From an uncultured Cellvibrio sp. (GTDB lineage Bacteria > Pseudomonadota > Gammaproteobacteria > Pseudomonadales > Cellvibrionaceae): a stretch of DNA of 9,898 nt. Each line of letters starts with the position of its first letter. Positions within the stretch are counted from its first letter, which is position 1. Positions 1 to 6,769 of this stretch are shown here, in pieces. The position numbers and the translations under genes were made by a program. Below the pieces are notes generated by a model that did no database searches, was not told the DNA's origin, and saw nothing but the letters and a program-made list of their open reading frames with translations. The stretch covers positions 1-9,898 of the forward strand of contig CAMPIG010000152.1 of the NCBI GenBank assembly GCA_946886255.1, written 5' to 3'.

Positions 1-1866
1 GGCGCAGGCACAGTGTGGACTCAGCGTTTACAGATCAATTCTGTCAGTTGCAATAACGCGACCTTTGGCGATCCCTTACCTGGTACGTATAAGCGCTGCG
101 AAATTGCGGAACCGCAATGGACAACATGTGCAAATGAAAATCAAACATGTACATTCAGTGGCAAAAAAATTGTCCGCTACGGTGCTGATACCCGGTGGAG
201 ACAAGGCGAATTTACGAATCAAGTGGAATGCAGAAACAGCGTATTTGGCGATCCGGCGGTAGGCACTTTTAAATCCTGTCAAATCGCGAATGGGGCGAAT
301 GACACCACAGCACCTACGCCGCCCACCAATCTGAGATTGTCCAATCTCACCTGTACATCGGCTATCTTGAGTTGGAATGCAGCGACAGACGACATTGCCG
401 TTTCAGCCTATGACGTTTATCACGATGGTCAATTTATGGTGAACGTAGACGGTACAAAACTTTCCGTTTCATTAACGCTGGTGCCAGGAGCGAGCTGGGG
501 TTTATATGTTAATGCTGTTGATGCGGCGGGCAATGTGTCGCAAGCAAGTACCACGCTTCAAGTGGGTGTTCCGCAATGTGAAACAGATGTGACGCCGCCA
601 ACAACGCCGACAAACGTTGAAGGCGCCGCGACCGGCACGTCGGTAACGCTGAGCTGGACGGCATCCGCCGATAACGTTCAAGTGACGGGTTACGATGTTT
701 ATCGCAATAACGCAAAAATCGGCACCACACCTGACCTGACTTACGTTGATTCGGGATTAACAGCTAATACAACCTACCAATACTCAGTAGCGGCACGTGA
801 TGGGCAAGAAAATGTTTCCGCACGTAGTGCCAATATTAGCGTGACCACCGGTAGCGTTTGTTCCAGCCCGGTTTGCTCGGTTGAACAAGTCACAACCGAT
901 ACTGATATCCCATGGGGATTGGTAGCGCTGCCAGATGGTTCTATTTTGTATAGCCGTCGCGATGCGCACGACATTATTCGATTGCATGATGGCATCAAGA
1001 CAACTGTTGGCGCTATTCCGAACGTGGAAAGTACTGATGGCGAAGGCGGATTGCTAGGTCTTGCGGTTACCCCGGATTTTCCAGCCGACGATCCATGGCT
1101 TTATATATTCCACACCAGCGCTACCGACAACCGTGTTGTGCGGATTCAATATATAGACGATGAGCTGGATTTATCAACGCAAGAGGTTTTGTTGACCGGC
1201 ATTCTACGCAATAAATTTCATGATGGAGGCAGACTGCGCTTTGGCCCTGACGGAAAATTATATGTTGCAACCGGTGATGCCCAGGCAGCCAACAGCGCAC
1301 AAGATATCAATAGCCTCAATGGCAAGATATTACGAATGAACCCCGATGGCAGCGTACCCTCCGATAATCCTTTCAGTAATTATGTGTGGACATACGGGCA
1401 TCGTAATCCTCAAGGATTAGCGTTCGATTCTTCAGGTCGCTTATGGCAGCAGGAATTCGGCGACGGCTCGCTTGACGAAACGAATCTGCTGGAAAAAGGG
1501 GGTAATTATGGTTGGCCGATTTGTGAAGGCACTCTGTCTAAATCCGGTAGCGGATGTGCTACACCCGGTTTCATAGCACCCAGGAAGACGTACAGAACGG
1601 CAGATGCATCATGCAGTGGAATAGCGATTCTGGAAGATGTGCTGTACATAGCATGCCTGCGCGGAAACCGCGTTTATCGCCACGACATTAACGGCAGCGA
1701 GCTTACCAATTCGCAGCAGCTTTTTGTGGGCACTTACGGCAGAATACGTACGGTAGAACCAAGCATTGAAGGTGATTTATGGATGACCACCTCAAACAAC
1801 GGCGACAAGGACAGCACGCCTAACAACAGTAATGAAGAAATTTTCAAGGTGTATCTGAACAGATAG
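1..1866 (+). CDS. PQQ-dependent sugar dehydrogenase, modular, secreted (5' partial)
   Basis: The frame is open at the left edge. The residues before the first possible GTG start (base 13), GAGT, continue a repeat, so the true N terminus lies upstream. In visible residues: the end of one cysteine-rich module, then a complete one (about 39-96; WTTCANE, VRYGA, FGDP, K.C). Two fibronectin type III domains follow (about 104-190 and 198-285; TxPTNV, LSW, YDVY, AxDxxxN). The C-terminal part (about 292-621) is a six-bladed propeller of the soluble glucose/sorbosone dehydrogenase family. It has the His of FHDGG (H407, the usual general base), GHRNPQGL (466-473) and NLLEKGGNYGWP. By family, it oxidises a sugar with PQQ and calcium outside the cytoplasm. 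The accessory modules suggest attachment to polysaccharide and possibly electron supply to oxidative polysaccharide-degrading enzymes; both points are inference. The exact substrate cannot be told. Confidence 0.9.
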   Translation, partial: GAGTVWTQRLQINSVSCNNATFGDPLPGTYKRCEIAEPQWTTCANENQTCTFSGKKIVRYGADTRWRQGEFTNQVECRNSVFGDPAVGTFKSCQIANGANDTTAPTPPTNLRLSNLTCTSAILSWNAATDDIAVSAYDVYHDGQFMVNVDGTKLSVSLTLVPGASWGLYVNAVDAAGNVSQASTTLQVGVPQCETDVTPPTTPTNVEGAATGTSVTLSWTASADNVQVTGYDVYRNNAKIGTTPDLTYVDSGLTANTTYQYSVAARDGQENVSARSANISVTTGSVCSSPVCSVEQVTTDTDIPWGLVALPDGSILYSRRDAHDIIRLHDGIKTTVGAIPNVESTDGEGGLLGLAVTPDFPADDPWLYIFHTSATDNRVVRIQYIDDELDLSTQEVLLTGILRNKFHDGGRLRFGPDGKLYVATGDAQAANSAQDINSLNGKILRMNPDGSVPSDNPFSNYVWTYGHRNPQGLAFDSSGRLWQQEFGDGSLDETNLLEKGGNYGWPICEGTLSKSGSGCATPGFIAPRKTYRTADASCSGIAILEDVLYIACLRGNRVYRHDINGSELTNSQQLFVGTYGRIRTVEPSIEGDLWMTTSNNGDKDSTPNNSNEEIFKVYLNR

Positions 1867-1880
1867 ATAACATCGAAACG

Positions 1881-1913
1881 AGATCAATGCCGCTCATCGG
1901 GCGGCACTGATCT
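1881..1913. terminator. Hairpin between convergent genes, possible bidirectional terminator
   Basis: AGATCA pairs with TGATCT and TGCCGC with GCGGCA around a 7-base loop, with one A/C mismatch, giving a 12-bp stem. It starts 14 bases after the dehydrogenase stop and lies between it and the convergent channel gene. No long T run follows on either strand, so intrinsic termination is plausible but unproven. Confidence 0.5.
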
Positions 1914-1974
1914 TCCAGTCGAAGAAATATCCTCTCTATCCAACTTCAACACCACTAGCCGTATATTGAATCAA

Positions 1975-3045
1975 CTAGTGGCGTTCATTGCCCAAATACC
2001 GCGTCAACACCGTCTGCCAATCGTCATCGGCAATTACGCGCAAGAGTGCCAGATTCAATGGGCCACGCAACGAACTATCCTGTTTTACCGCAATGGCATA
2101 ATCCTGTCGTTCGAATGTCTCTGCTAGCACATCGGTGCGTTTTGGATATTGTTGGTGAGATAGGTGCAACAATATTGGCCGATCATAAACGACCGCTTGA
2201 AATTGTCCTTTTGCGAGCCCCTCAGTGGCGGTTATCAGATTGAGTTGTGGGGAAAAGCCTATTCCATTGTCACGCAAAAATTCAGCACTGACAGAATTTT
2301 TTACTGTGGCGACACGAACGTTCGGCAAATCATCCAGCCCGCGCACACGGGAATCCAGTTGACTGACGGTAAGGCTCGTGGTGATCGCGGCGGTAAAGCT
2401 CGACACAATAATCAAACCGGCAAACATCCATATTAAACCCACGACACGTCCGGCAAGGGTGATGGGTGCTTTATCCCCATAACCGACGGTGGTCATTGTC
2501 ACTGCCGCCCACCAAAAACTTGAACCAATACCTTCGGCTGGCGAACCGCCAAACATTGTCTGATTTTTATGACGCTCGGCGAGCCACAGAAAAACGCCTA
2601 CCAGCAGCAATAGCCCACACAAGGCCGCGATAACCAACATGAATTTCCAGGAGAAGAAACGCTGAAACATATCGAAGACCGAGCTTTCCTGACGCGTAAC
2701 CGCGATGGCCAAACCAGTGGTGTGGAAAGGGTGAGTAAAATCTATTTGTTGTTCCCGCTTCGCCGTGACCGTCAATGCGGCCACAGAAACATCTAATGTG
2801 CCATCTTGCAGGCCGCTGATAAGCCCCGATAAAGTCGTCTCGCGAAATTCATACTGCAGTCCCATCTCTTCCGCAATGCGCTGCCACAATTCGATGCTGA
2901 TTCCCGAGAATGTGCCATCCCCCTCTTTTATAACAAACGGTGGCGCTACTTTGGTCCCGATAATGAGCGGTGCGCTCTCGTCAGATTGAGCAAAGCAGGG
3001 CAGGGAAAAGAGCAGGTAGGTGAAAAAAATCAGAATACGATGCAT
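1975..3045 (-). CDS. GluR0-like ligand-gated potassium channel (solute-binding domain with inserted pore)
   Basis: This is a 356-aa protein with the architecture of prokaryotic ionotropic glutamate receptors. Residues 1-20 form a signal peptide ending PCFAQ. The first lobe of a type-3 solute-binding domain (about 27-125) contains TAKREQQIDFTHPF, whose Arg (R97) normally holds the ligand carboxylate. A membrane helix (about 132-157), a re-entrant pore with the potassium filter TVGYGD (186-191) and a second helix (about 200-224, ending SSFTAAITTSLTV) interrupt the binding domain. The second lobe (about 230-335) includes VVYDRP (D288). By family it is an inner-membrane, probably tetrameric, cation channel opened by a periplasmic ligand such as an amino acid; the ligand is unknown. 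The ATG at 3045 was chosen over an in-frame GTG at 3105 and ATG at 3057 because it alone has a good ribosome site and begins a clean signal peptide. A solute-binding protein without channel function is unlikely given the filter. Confidence 0.88.
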   Translation of the reverse strand: MHRILIFFTYLLFSLPCFAQSDESAPLIIGTKVAPPFVIKEGDGTFSGISIELWQRIAEEMGLQYEFRETTLSGLISGLQDGTLDVSVAALTVTAKREQQIDFTHPFHTTGLAIAVTRQESSVFDMFQRFFSWKFMLVIAALCGLLLLVGVFLWLAERHKNQTMFGGSPAEGIGSSFWWAAVTMTTVGYGDKAPITLAGRVVGLIWMFAGLIIVSSFTAAITTSLTVSQLDSRVRGLDDLPNVRVATVKNSVSAEFLRDNGIGFSPQLNLITATEGLAKGQFQAVVYDRPILLHLSHQQYPKRTDVLAETFERQDYAIAVKQDSSLRGPLNLALLRVIADDDWQTVLTRYLGNERH

Positions 3046-3055
3046 GGCGAACCTC
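3046..3055 (-). promoter_or_regulatory. Ribosome binding site that decides the channel start
   Basis: On the - strand GAGG (3052-3055) lies six bases before the ATG at 3045. The two upstream in-frame starts, ATG at 3057 and GTG at 3105, have no comparable site, which favours the shorter protein. Confidence 0.6.
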
Positions 3056-3149
3056 ATAGTCGATGTCCATTCGCAGACCTGAGAAGCCAGGTCAGGCGGA
3101 AGCACAGGGTTATGCTGTTACAAATGTGCAGGTGGGTGATGAGTTATAA

Positions 3150-3178
3150 ATGATACTGTGTGGAGCCTCGATCTTCAA
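3150..3178 (-). promoter_or_regulatory. Likely sigma70 promoter of the channel gene
   Basis: On the - strand TTGAAG (3173-3178; 4 of 6 to TTGACA) is followed after exactly 17 bases by TATCAT (3150-3155; 5 of 6 to TATAAT). It lies about 105 bases before the channel ATG, giving a 5' leader of roughly 95 bases. The -35 box shares bases with the T run of the preceding terminator, as expected for two adjacent same-strand transcription units. Confidence 0.5.
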
Positions 3179-3216
3179 AAAATGTTCCTCTGGTTGTGAG
3201 GCATCACGACAGAGGG
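3177..3216 (-). terminator. Rho-independent terminator of the hydrolase unit
   Basis: On the - strand, CCTCTGTCGTG and CACAACCAGAGG form an 11-bp stem with one bulged base and one G-T pair around a 6-base loop. Three or four bases later there is a run of six T (3177-3182). It lies about 40 bases past the hydrolase stop, so it should end that transcript before the channel gene. Confidence 0.6.
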
Positions 3217-3257
3217 TGACACATTGACTCGATAAGTGAAAGGTTGGAGCCACTGAA

Positions 3258-3965
3258 TCAATAAATTCCAATGCTATTCAACCAATCAATCACAACGGCC
3301 GCGAGATCTTGTGGTTGTTCGAGCGGAATCATATGGCCGCTCTCGTGAAATAAATGAACTGAAGCAGCAGGCATCGCATTGGCTAACTCGTTCGTTTCCT
3401 CCATGGGGCGCAACGCATCATGAGTGCTTGCAATAATCAATGTCGGACAACGTATGGAATCCGTAGGAACATCCGCTCTGCGTAACCCGGATTGAGTTGC
3501 AAAGGCTTCATAACCCAAACGATTTCCCATAGCTCTGATCCGCGAAATCAAATGTGTATCCGATGCGTGACGGGGATGTAGTGATGCCGCAATGGACCTG
3601 GAACTTAATCCGCTGAACGTGGATGTAGATAGCGCACGCACACCTTCCAATTTTGCCTTCGCTTGCTGTTCGGTATCCTCGCGCAATGAACTGGCGATGA
3701 GCACGAGCGCGCTCACTCTCTCGGGGTAATCGGCCGCTAATTGCCTGGCAATATACCCGCCCAGCGAGAAACCAATCAGCACGAAACGTTCAGGGGATTG
3801 TTCAGCAATGTGCTGCGCGATTTCTTTTATTGTATTTCCACCGGTCAGAATCGCCCGTGAGACTTTCCAGTCGTTGGGCAGGCGAGGGCAGAAGTCATCC
3901 CATAGCTTCTCGTCCAGCATGAAGCCGGGGATCAGGACCAGCGAAGTGGTTTTAGGATTGTTCAT
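3258..3965 (-). CDS. Alpha/beta hydrolase
   Basis: This is a 235-aa, single-domain cytoplasmic alpha/beta hydrolase of ordinary length, with no signal peptide. The oxyanion region is LIPGF (11-15). The nucleophile is S67 in the elbow GFSLGG. The acid is probably D183 in STHDALRP. The base is H211 in ESGHMIPLEQP. The small cap between S67 and D183 resembles those of BioH/PcaD-type esterases, but the substrate cannot be read from sequence. The frame extends upstream to a TTG at 4028 directly abutting the previous stop. The ATG at 3965 was preferred because homologous folds begin just before the first beta strand (TTSLVLIPG). No strong Shine-Dalgarno precedes it, so this start is moderate in confidence. 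It lies 63 bases after the small acidic gene and could be read from the same transcript, but its base composition is nearer that of the surrounding chromosome. Confidence 0.85.
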   Translation of the reverse strand: MNNPKTTSLVLIPGFMLDEKLWDDFCPRLPNDWKVSRAILTGGNTIKEIAQHIAEQSPERFVLIGFSLGGYIARQLAADYPERVSALVLIASSLREDTEQQAKAKLEGVRALSTSTFSGLSSRSIAASLHPRHASDTHLISRIRAMGNRLGYEAFATQSGLRRADVPTDSIRCPTLIIASTHDALRPMEETNELANAMPAASVHLFHESGHMIPLEQPQDLAAVVIDWLNSIGIY

Positions 3966-4028
3966 GTTTATCGCCCACTTCTTCTCAATAAAAACTACGC
4001 GGTTAGTGCAGACGATAAGCTTATACAA

Positions 4029-4331
4029 TTAAGATTTGTCTGATTCGTCTTCCCAAATCTTCATGTAACCAGTCGATGCGAAATGAGATCGGAGGCTTTG
4101 CATGATGTCTTCACACCAGCTTTCCAGGCTATTGAAACCCAATACAGTTATGCCTTTTTCATGGTCTGCCGCGCTTTGGTCAACGACTTCCCAGAAAAAG
4201 TGGGCTAGTTCTTCAGCATCGCTTGGCGATTTAAGTCCTTCATTAAGGAAGGCTTCAATTCTGTCGTTGTTAAGCTTGTCTGCGTAGTGGAGGAGTATTT
4301 GTCTTTCTTCAGGAGCTCTAAATTTAATCAT
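4029..4331 (-). CDS. Small acidic protein, possible antitoxin or immunity partner
   Basis: I do not recognise a family. The 100-aa product is acidic (many Asp/Glu, tail EDESDKS), appears mostly helical, has no signal peptide or membrane segment, and contains a tryptophan-bearing stretch SLESWCEDIMQSL near residues 68-80. Its ATG overlaps the stop of the 154-aa gene by ATGA, the usual arrangement for translational coupling, and it has only a weak ribosome site of its own. That makes stoichiometric production with the upstream protein likely. Small size, acidity and overlap are what one expects of an antitoxin or immunity protein, and this is why I propose that role; no motif proves it. It is the last gene of the AT-rich cassette. 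Confidence 0.7.
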   Translation of the reverse strand: MIKFRAPEERQILLHYADKLNNDRIEAFLNEGLKSPSDAEELAHFFWEVVDQSAADHEKGITVLGFNSLESWCEDIMQSLRSHFASTGYMKIWEDESDKS

Positions 4332-4792
4332 AATGCTTTTCTCGCATCTTTAATTTCGGTCATTCTATCGGCAACCCATGAAAGCTTTTGTGCCAGTTGC
4401 GTAGTTAACATTTTTTCTGTGACAGTTAAGAAGAAATGTTTGTTATCTGTTTCGTCGACTTCAAACTTTAGACCATTAGGGATATCCGCTGCTTCTAAGA
4501 CCCAAAAGACGCTTACCGGATTTTCTTTGCTGTATTTGGTCTTGATTTTAAGAATATCTTTTAGGTGTGACCAGTGCCCTGAAAATGAAAGACCCATTTG
4601 TGGGTGGGGTAAAACCCACTGTCTACAAGTTGAGAAGAAGTAGTCTTTTTCTCTGACGCCATGATGCATGATTCCCTGCTCATGGTTTAAATAAAGGGTA
4701 GGATGTTCGCCCTTGATTGCTGGCCTTGCTCGAAACTTTCCTAGTGATTTTACGTACTCTCGGAGATTATCTGTTGTCTTGAATTGCTCCAT
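4328..4792 (-). CDS. Tse2-like ADP-ribosyltransferase-fold toxin candidate
   Basis: The coding call is secure: AAGGAG lies five bases before the ATG at 4792, and the stop overlaps the next gene. The 154-aa product has no signal peptide. Its second half follows the pattern I associate with the Tse2 toxin family. A Gly-Leu-Ser strand (MGLSFSG, 66-72) is followed by a beta strand leading into IPNGLKF, then an acidic residue, then a His-aromatic strand (KHFFLT), a Met (EKM) and a final helix (TTQLAQKLSWVADRM). In known Tse2 proteins the comparable order is IP/LP-x-x-L, D/E, H-Y-x-L, M-x-L. Tse2 of Pseudomonas aeruginosa is a cytoplasm-acting type VI effector, while many relatives stand alone or act as toxin-antitoxin members. 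No secretion genes are visible here. The functional assignment is inference from memory of the family pattern and may be wrong; an uncharacterised protein is the fallback. Confidence 0.75.
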   Translation of the reverse strand: MEQFKTTDNLREYVKSLGKFRARPAIKGEHPTLYLNHEQGIMHHGVREKDYFFSTCRQWVLPHPQMGLSFSGHWSHLKDILKIKTKYSKENPVSVFWVLEAADIPNGLKFEVDETDNKHFFLTVTEKMLTTQLAQKLSWVADRMTEIKDARKAL

Positions 4793-4853
4793 TTTAGCTC
4801 CTTTTCCATTCTTGATCTAATGTTCATAACATATTTTATATTCCTGAATTCTT

Positions 4854-6620
4854 TTAGCTAACTCTGAATTTTTCGAGTTTTATTATTAGCTGCTTAATAT
4901 CTTCTGGTATTTCATTTTTTTTGAATTCATCTATAATTTTTACATCTGTCAAATTGACCCCGTATTTTTCTTGGACGACTTTGCGCAATGCATGTAGAGT
5001 GGTTTTCCCGGGTGTTATGCACATCCTTGTTTCAAGAGTTTCCCACAGTTTTTCAAACTCTTCTATAGTTTCCTTGCTCAAAGTACTTGCGTCAATATTG
5101 GGTGAGTTTTTGTAGTTGAGACGTTTCGCAATGTATTGCGCTTGAGCATCGATTTTTAGTTCTTTGGTTATCTCTTCTAGATATATGGATATTGATTTAT
5201 CTTTAACTATTTTTTCTTCGGTTCGGCGGTTTTTTGCGGCTATCTGCTTTTCGAGAACTCTGTCGAGTACTAAGGGTAAGAGAAGGTAGTTTTCCATTTC
5301 TTTTCTCTCGTGTACGTGAGCATATGTCAGCTCTCTTTCTAGATCGGAGGATATTTCTTGAATTTGTGCTTTGCAGTAGTAGTCGCGATCATATACTGCA
5401 AATATTTTTATCTTTGCATCGATGGTGTTTTTAAGGCCCCAAGAAAAAGATTTTATTTTTTCCCATGATGAAAATCCGCCAGATTCGAATGCTGTAAGAT
5501 CGGTTCCGGAAGCTAAATCATGCAAATCCAGTTTCTTGGCGAATCGCCGAATGGTTTTATAGTCATTCATCCCTTCTACAAAAAGGATTTTCTTTGTTCT
5601 GGCGAGGTGTGTCAAAGTGACATTCTGAGTTGAACCCAGTGTTTCTATTGCCTCCTGTACCCCCTCGATATCTTTTAATCTTTTCGCTGATCGGCCTTCC
5701 TTGTTGACCAAAAGTATCTCAGCAGGGTCTGCTTCTCCCATAATTTCTACTGAATGAGTGGCCAATAGTACATCTGAGTTTAAAGTTCTAAGTATGTTTA
5801 ACAGCTGGCGTTGTACGTCTGGATGGAGATATATCTCTGGCTCATCAATTACTACAAGGCTTGTTTCATTCGTCCTCGATAAATGCGTCAACAATTGGCA
5901 CCATATTTGAAATCCAAATCCGGCCCAGTATATTTCGCGGTCTATTCTCTTTTCTGAGACAAACATACTTAAGGTTTTGTCGCGGGTATTCAGTTCAGGT
6001 TTCTTTATTAGCATATCTGGCCATGTAGTTTTTATCATGTCAGAAAAACTTTCCCATCCCTCATCAAAGTAGTGCCAGTAGTTTCGAAAGTGTCTGCACG
6101 CTCTGTGGGTATTTAGTGAGCTTTTTACGGTTTCTTCTGCAACAAATGTTTCGTTGTGCTCCAGCGGTCCAAGCACCGGAACTACTTGAATATTGATTGG
6201 AAATGCTGTTTTAAACCGACCAGGTGTTGAAATTCCCTGGCCTTCATTTTCCCAGTGTAAGATACAGCCACCGTCATGTGGGAAGTATAAAATCAGCTTA
6301 TTTTTGTTCGTTAATCTGAACTCGATACGGCTATCTTCACCGTTATAGTCCGTCGCTACATTTTCGAGTGAAACTGAGATTAATTGCTCAGGGACTCTTT
6401 GGCCTAGTCCAGTACTTCCGTTGGGAAGCGGAACTCTTTCGGCTTTCATTCGTTTAGCTCTTTTAATTGCAACATCTAGTATTCTAAAAGCACTTATTAT
6501 TGTAGATTTCCCTGCGTTATTAGGGCCAACTAAAATATTTGTTTCGCTTAAACTTACTGAATAATTCTTTAAGGCTTTAAAGTTGATGAATTTTACAGAG
6601 CTAATTCTAATGTGTGACAA
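4854..6620 (-). CDS. OLD-like ATPase with C-terminal TOPRIM domain (putative anti-phage nuclease)
   Basis: This 588-aa protein begins with an ABC/SMC-type ATPase. Walker A is GPNNAGKST (32-40), a divergent signature region lies near YWAGFGFQIW (231-240), Walker B is SLVVIDEPEIYLHP (D259, E260), and the switch His is H289 in LLATHS. A TOPRIM domain follows, with the glutamate in ILFVEGMND (E349) and the acidic pair in YDRD (D411, D413), then ERKEMENYLL (438-447), a motif seen in ATPases carrying an OLD or DUF4435-type TOPRIM. By family, such proteins couple ATP hydrolysis to nuclease action; relatives include phage P2 OLD and the GajA and AriA/AriB defence proteins. The start is TTG, supported by GAGG five bases upstream. 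It heads the cassette, 61 bases before the toxin-like gene. The gene is AT-rich (15 of 60 bases are G or C in 4861-4920), unlike nrd, which suggests transfer. Confidence 0.88.
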   Translation of the reverse strand: MSHIRISSVKFINFKALKNYSVSLSETNILVGPNNAGKSTIISAFRILDVAIKRAKRMKAERVPLPNGSTGLGQRVPEQLISVSLENVATDYNGEDSRIEFRLTNKNKLILYFPHDGGCILHWENEGQGISTPGRFKTAFPINIQVVPVLGPLEHNETFVAEETVKSSLNTHRACRHFRNYWHYFDEGWESFSDMIKTTWPDMLIKKPELNTRDKTLSMFVSEKRIDREIYWAGFGFQIWCQLLTHLSRTNETSLVVIDEPEIYLHPDVQRQLLNILRTLNSDVLLATHSVEIMGEADPAEILLVNKEGRSAKRLKDIEGVQEAIETLGSTQNVTLTHLARTKKILFVEGMNDYKTIRRFAKKLDLHDLASGTDLTAFESGGFSSWEKIKSFSWGLKNTIDAKIKIFAVYDRDYYCKAQIQEISSDLERELTYAHVHERKEMENYLLLPLVLDRVLEKQIAAKNRRTEEKIVKDKSISIYLEEITKELKIDAQAQYIAKRLNYKNSPNIDASTLSKETIEEFEKLWETLETRMCITPGKTTLHALRKVVQEKYGVNLTDVKIIDEFKKNEIPEDIKQLIIKLEKFRVS

Positions 6621-6629
6621 AATGGCCTC
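6621..6629 (-). promoter_or_regulatory. Ribosome binding site supporting the TTG start of the ATPase
   Basis: On the - strand GAGG (6626-6629) lies five bases before TTG (6618-6620). No ATG or GTG lies in frame between the upstream stop and this point, and the protein's first beta strand (IRISSVKFINFKAL) starts at once, so TTG is the natural start. Confidence 0.6.
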
Positions 6630-6639
6630 GCGTTCTTCT

Positions 6640-6696
6640 AAAAAAAACCGCTATCAAGCCCCACCAGAAACATCTGATTCACTCAATAGCGGTTTT
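6640..6696 (-). terminator. Terminator of the nrdA-nrdB unit, possibly bidirectional
   Basis: AAAACCGCTAT (6644-6654) pairs perfectly with ATAGCGGTTTT (6686-6696). The 31-base loop contains a small CAGA/TCTG hairpin. On the - strand the stem runs into eight T, a strong intrinsic signal 74 bases after the nrdB stop. On the + strand a T-rich run (6693-6704) would also allow termination. The T run ends only about ten bases before the ribosome site of the ATPase gene. Confidence 0.75.
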
Positions 6697-6723
6697 AGTT
6701 TTTTCATGCCTGAATACTCATCC

Positions 6724-6763
6724 CTAGCAACTAGCAACTAGCAACTAGCAACTAGTAACTAGC
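6724..6763. repeat. Heptanucleotide tandem repeat (CTAGCAA)
   Basis: Four perfect CTAGCAA units (6724-6751) are followed by one variant CTAGTAA (6752-6758) and a partial unit CTAGC (6759-6763). The array lies in the 3' untranslated stretch between the nrdB stop and its terminator. Every unit carries CTAG, a tetranucleotide usually scarce in gammaproteobacteria. Copy number of such arrays can change by replication slippage. Confidence 0.9.
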
Positions 6764-6769
6764 TTTTGC

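Noticed and set aside
1952..1981. Inverted repeat CCACTAG / CTAGTGG at the end of the channel gene
   Set aside because: Only 7-bp arms with a 16-base loop and no T run, so too weak to call a terminator.
4015..4024. Perfect 10-bp palindrome ATAAGCTTAT just after the small acidic gene
   Set aside because: It could mark the cassette edge, but no matching copy is seen at the other end near 6620-6770, so there is no evidence for attachment sites.
3966..4028. Longer hydrolase start at TTG 4028
   Set aside because: The added 21 residues precede the first beta strand, have no family support and no ribosome site; the ATG at 3965 fits the fold better.
4287..4643. 118-aa + strand frame across the small cassette genes
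   Set aside because: It lies opposite the two - strand genes, which have a strong ribosome site and an ATGA overlap. The frame has no comparable support.
4820..4832. Small palindrome ATGTT-CAT-AACAT in front of the toxin-like gene
   Set aside because: A possible operator for autoregulation, but 5-bp arms in AT-rich DNA are expected by chance and no promoter there is convincing.
6724..6763. CRISPR array
   Set aside because: The 7-bp units are directly adjacent with no spacers; this is a simple tandem repeat.
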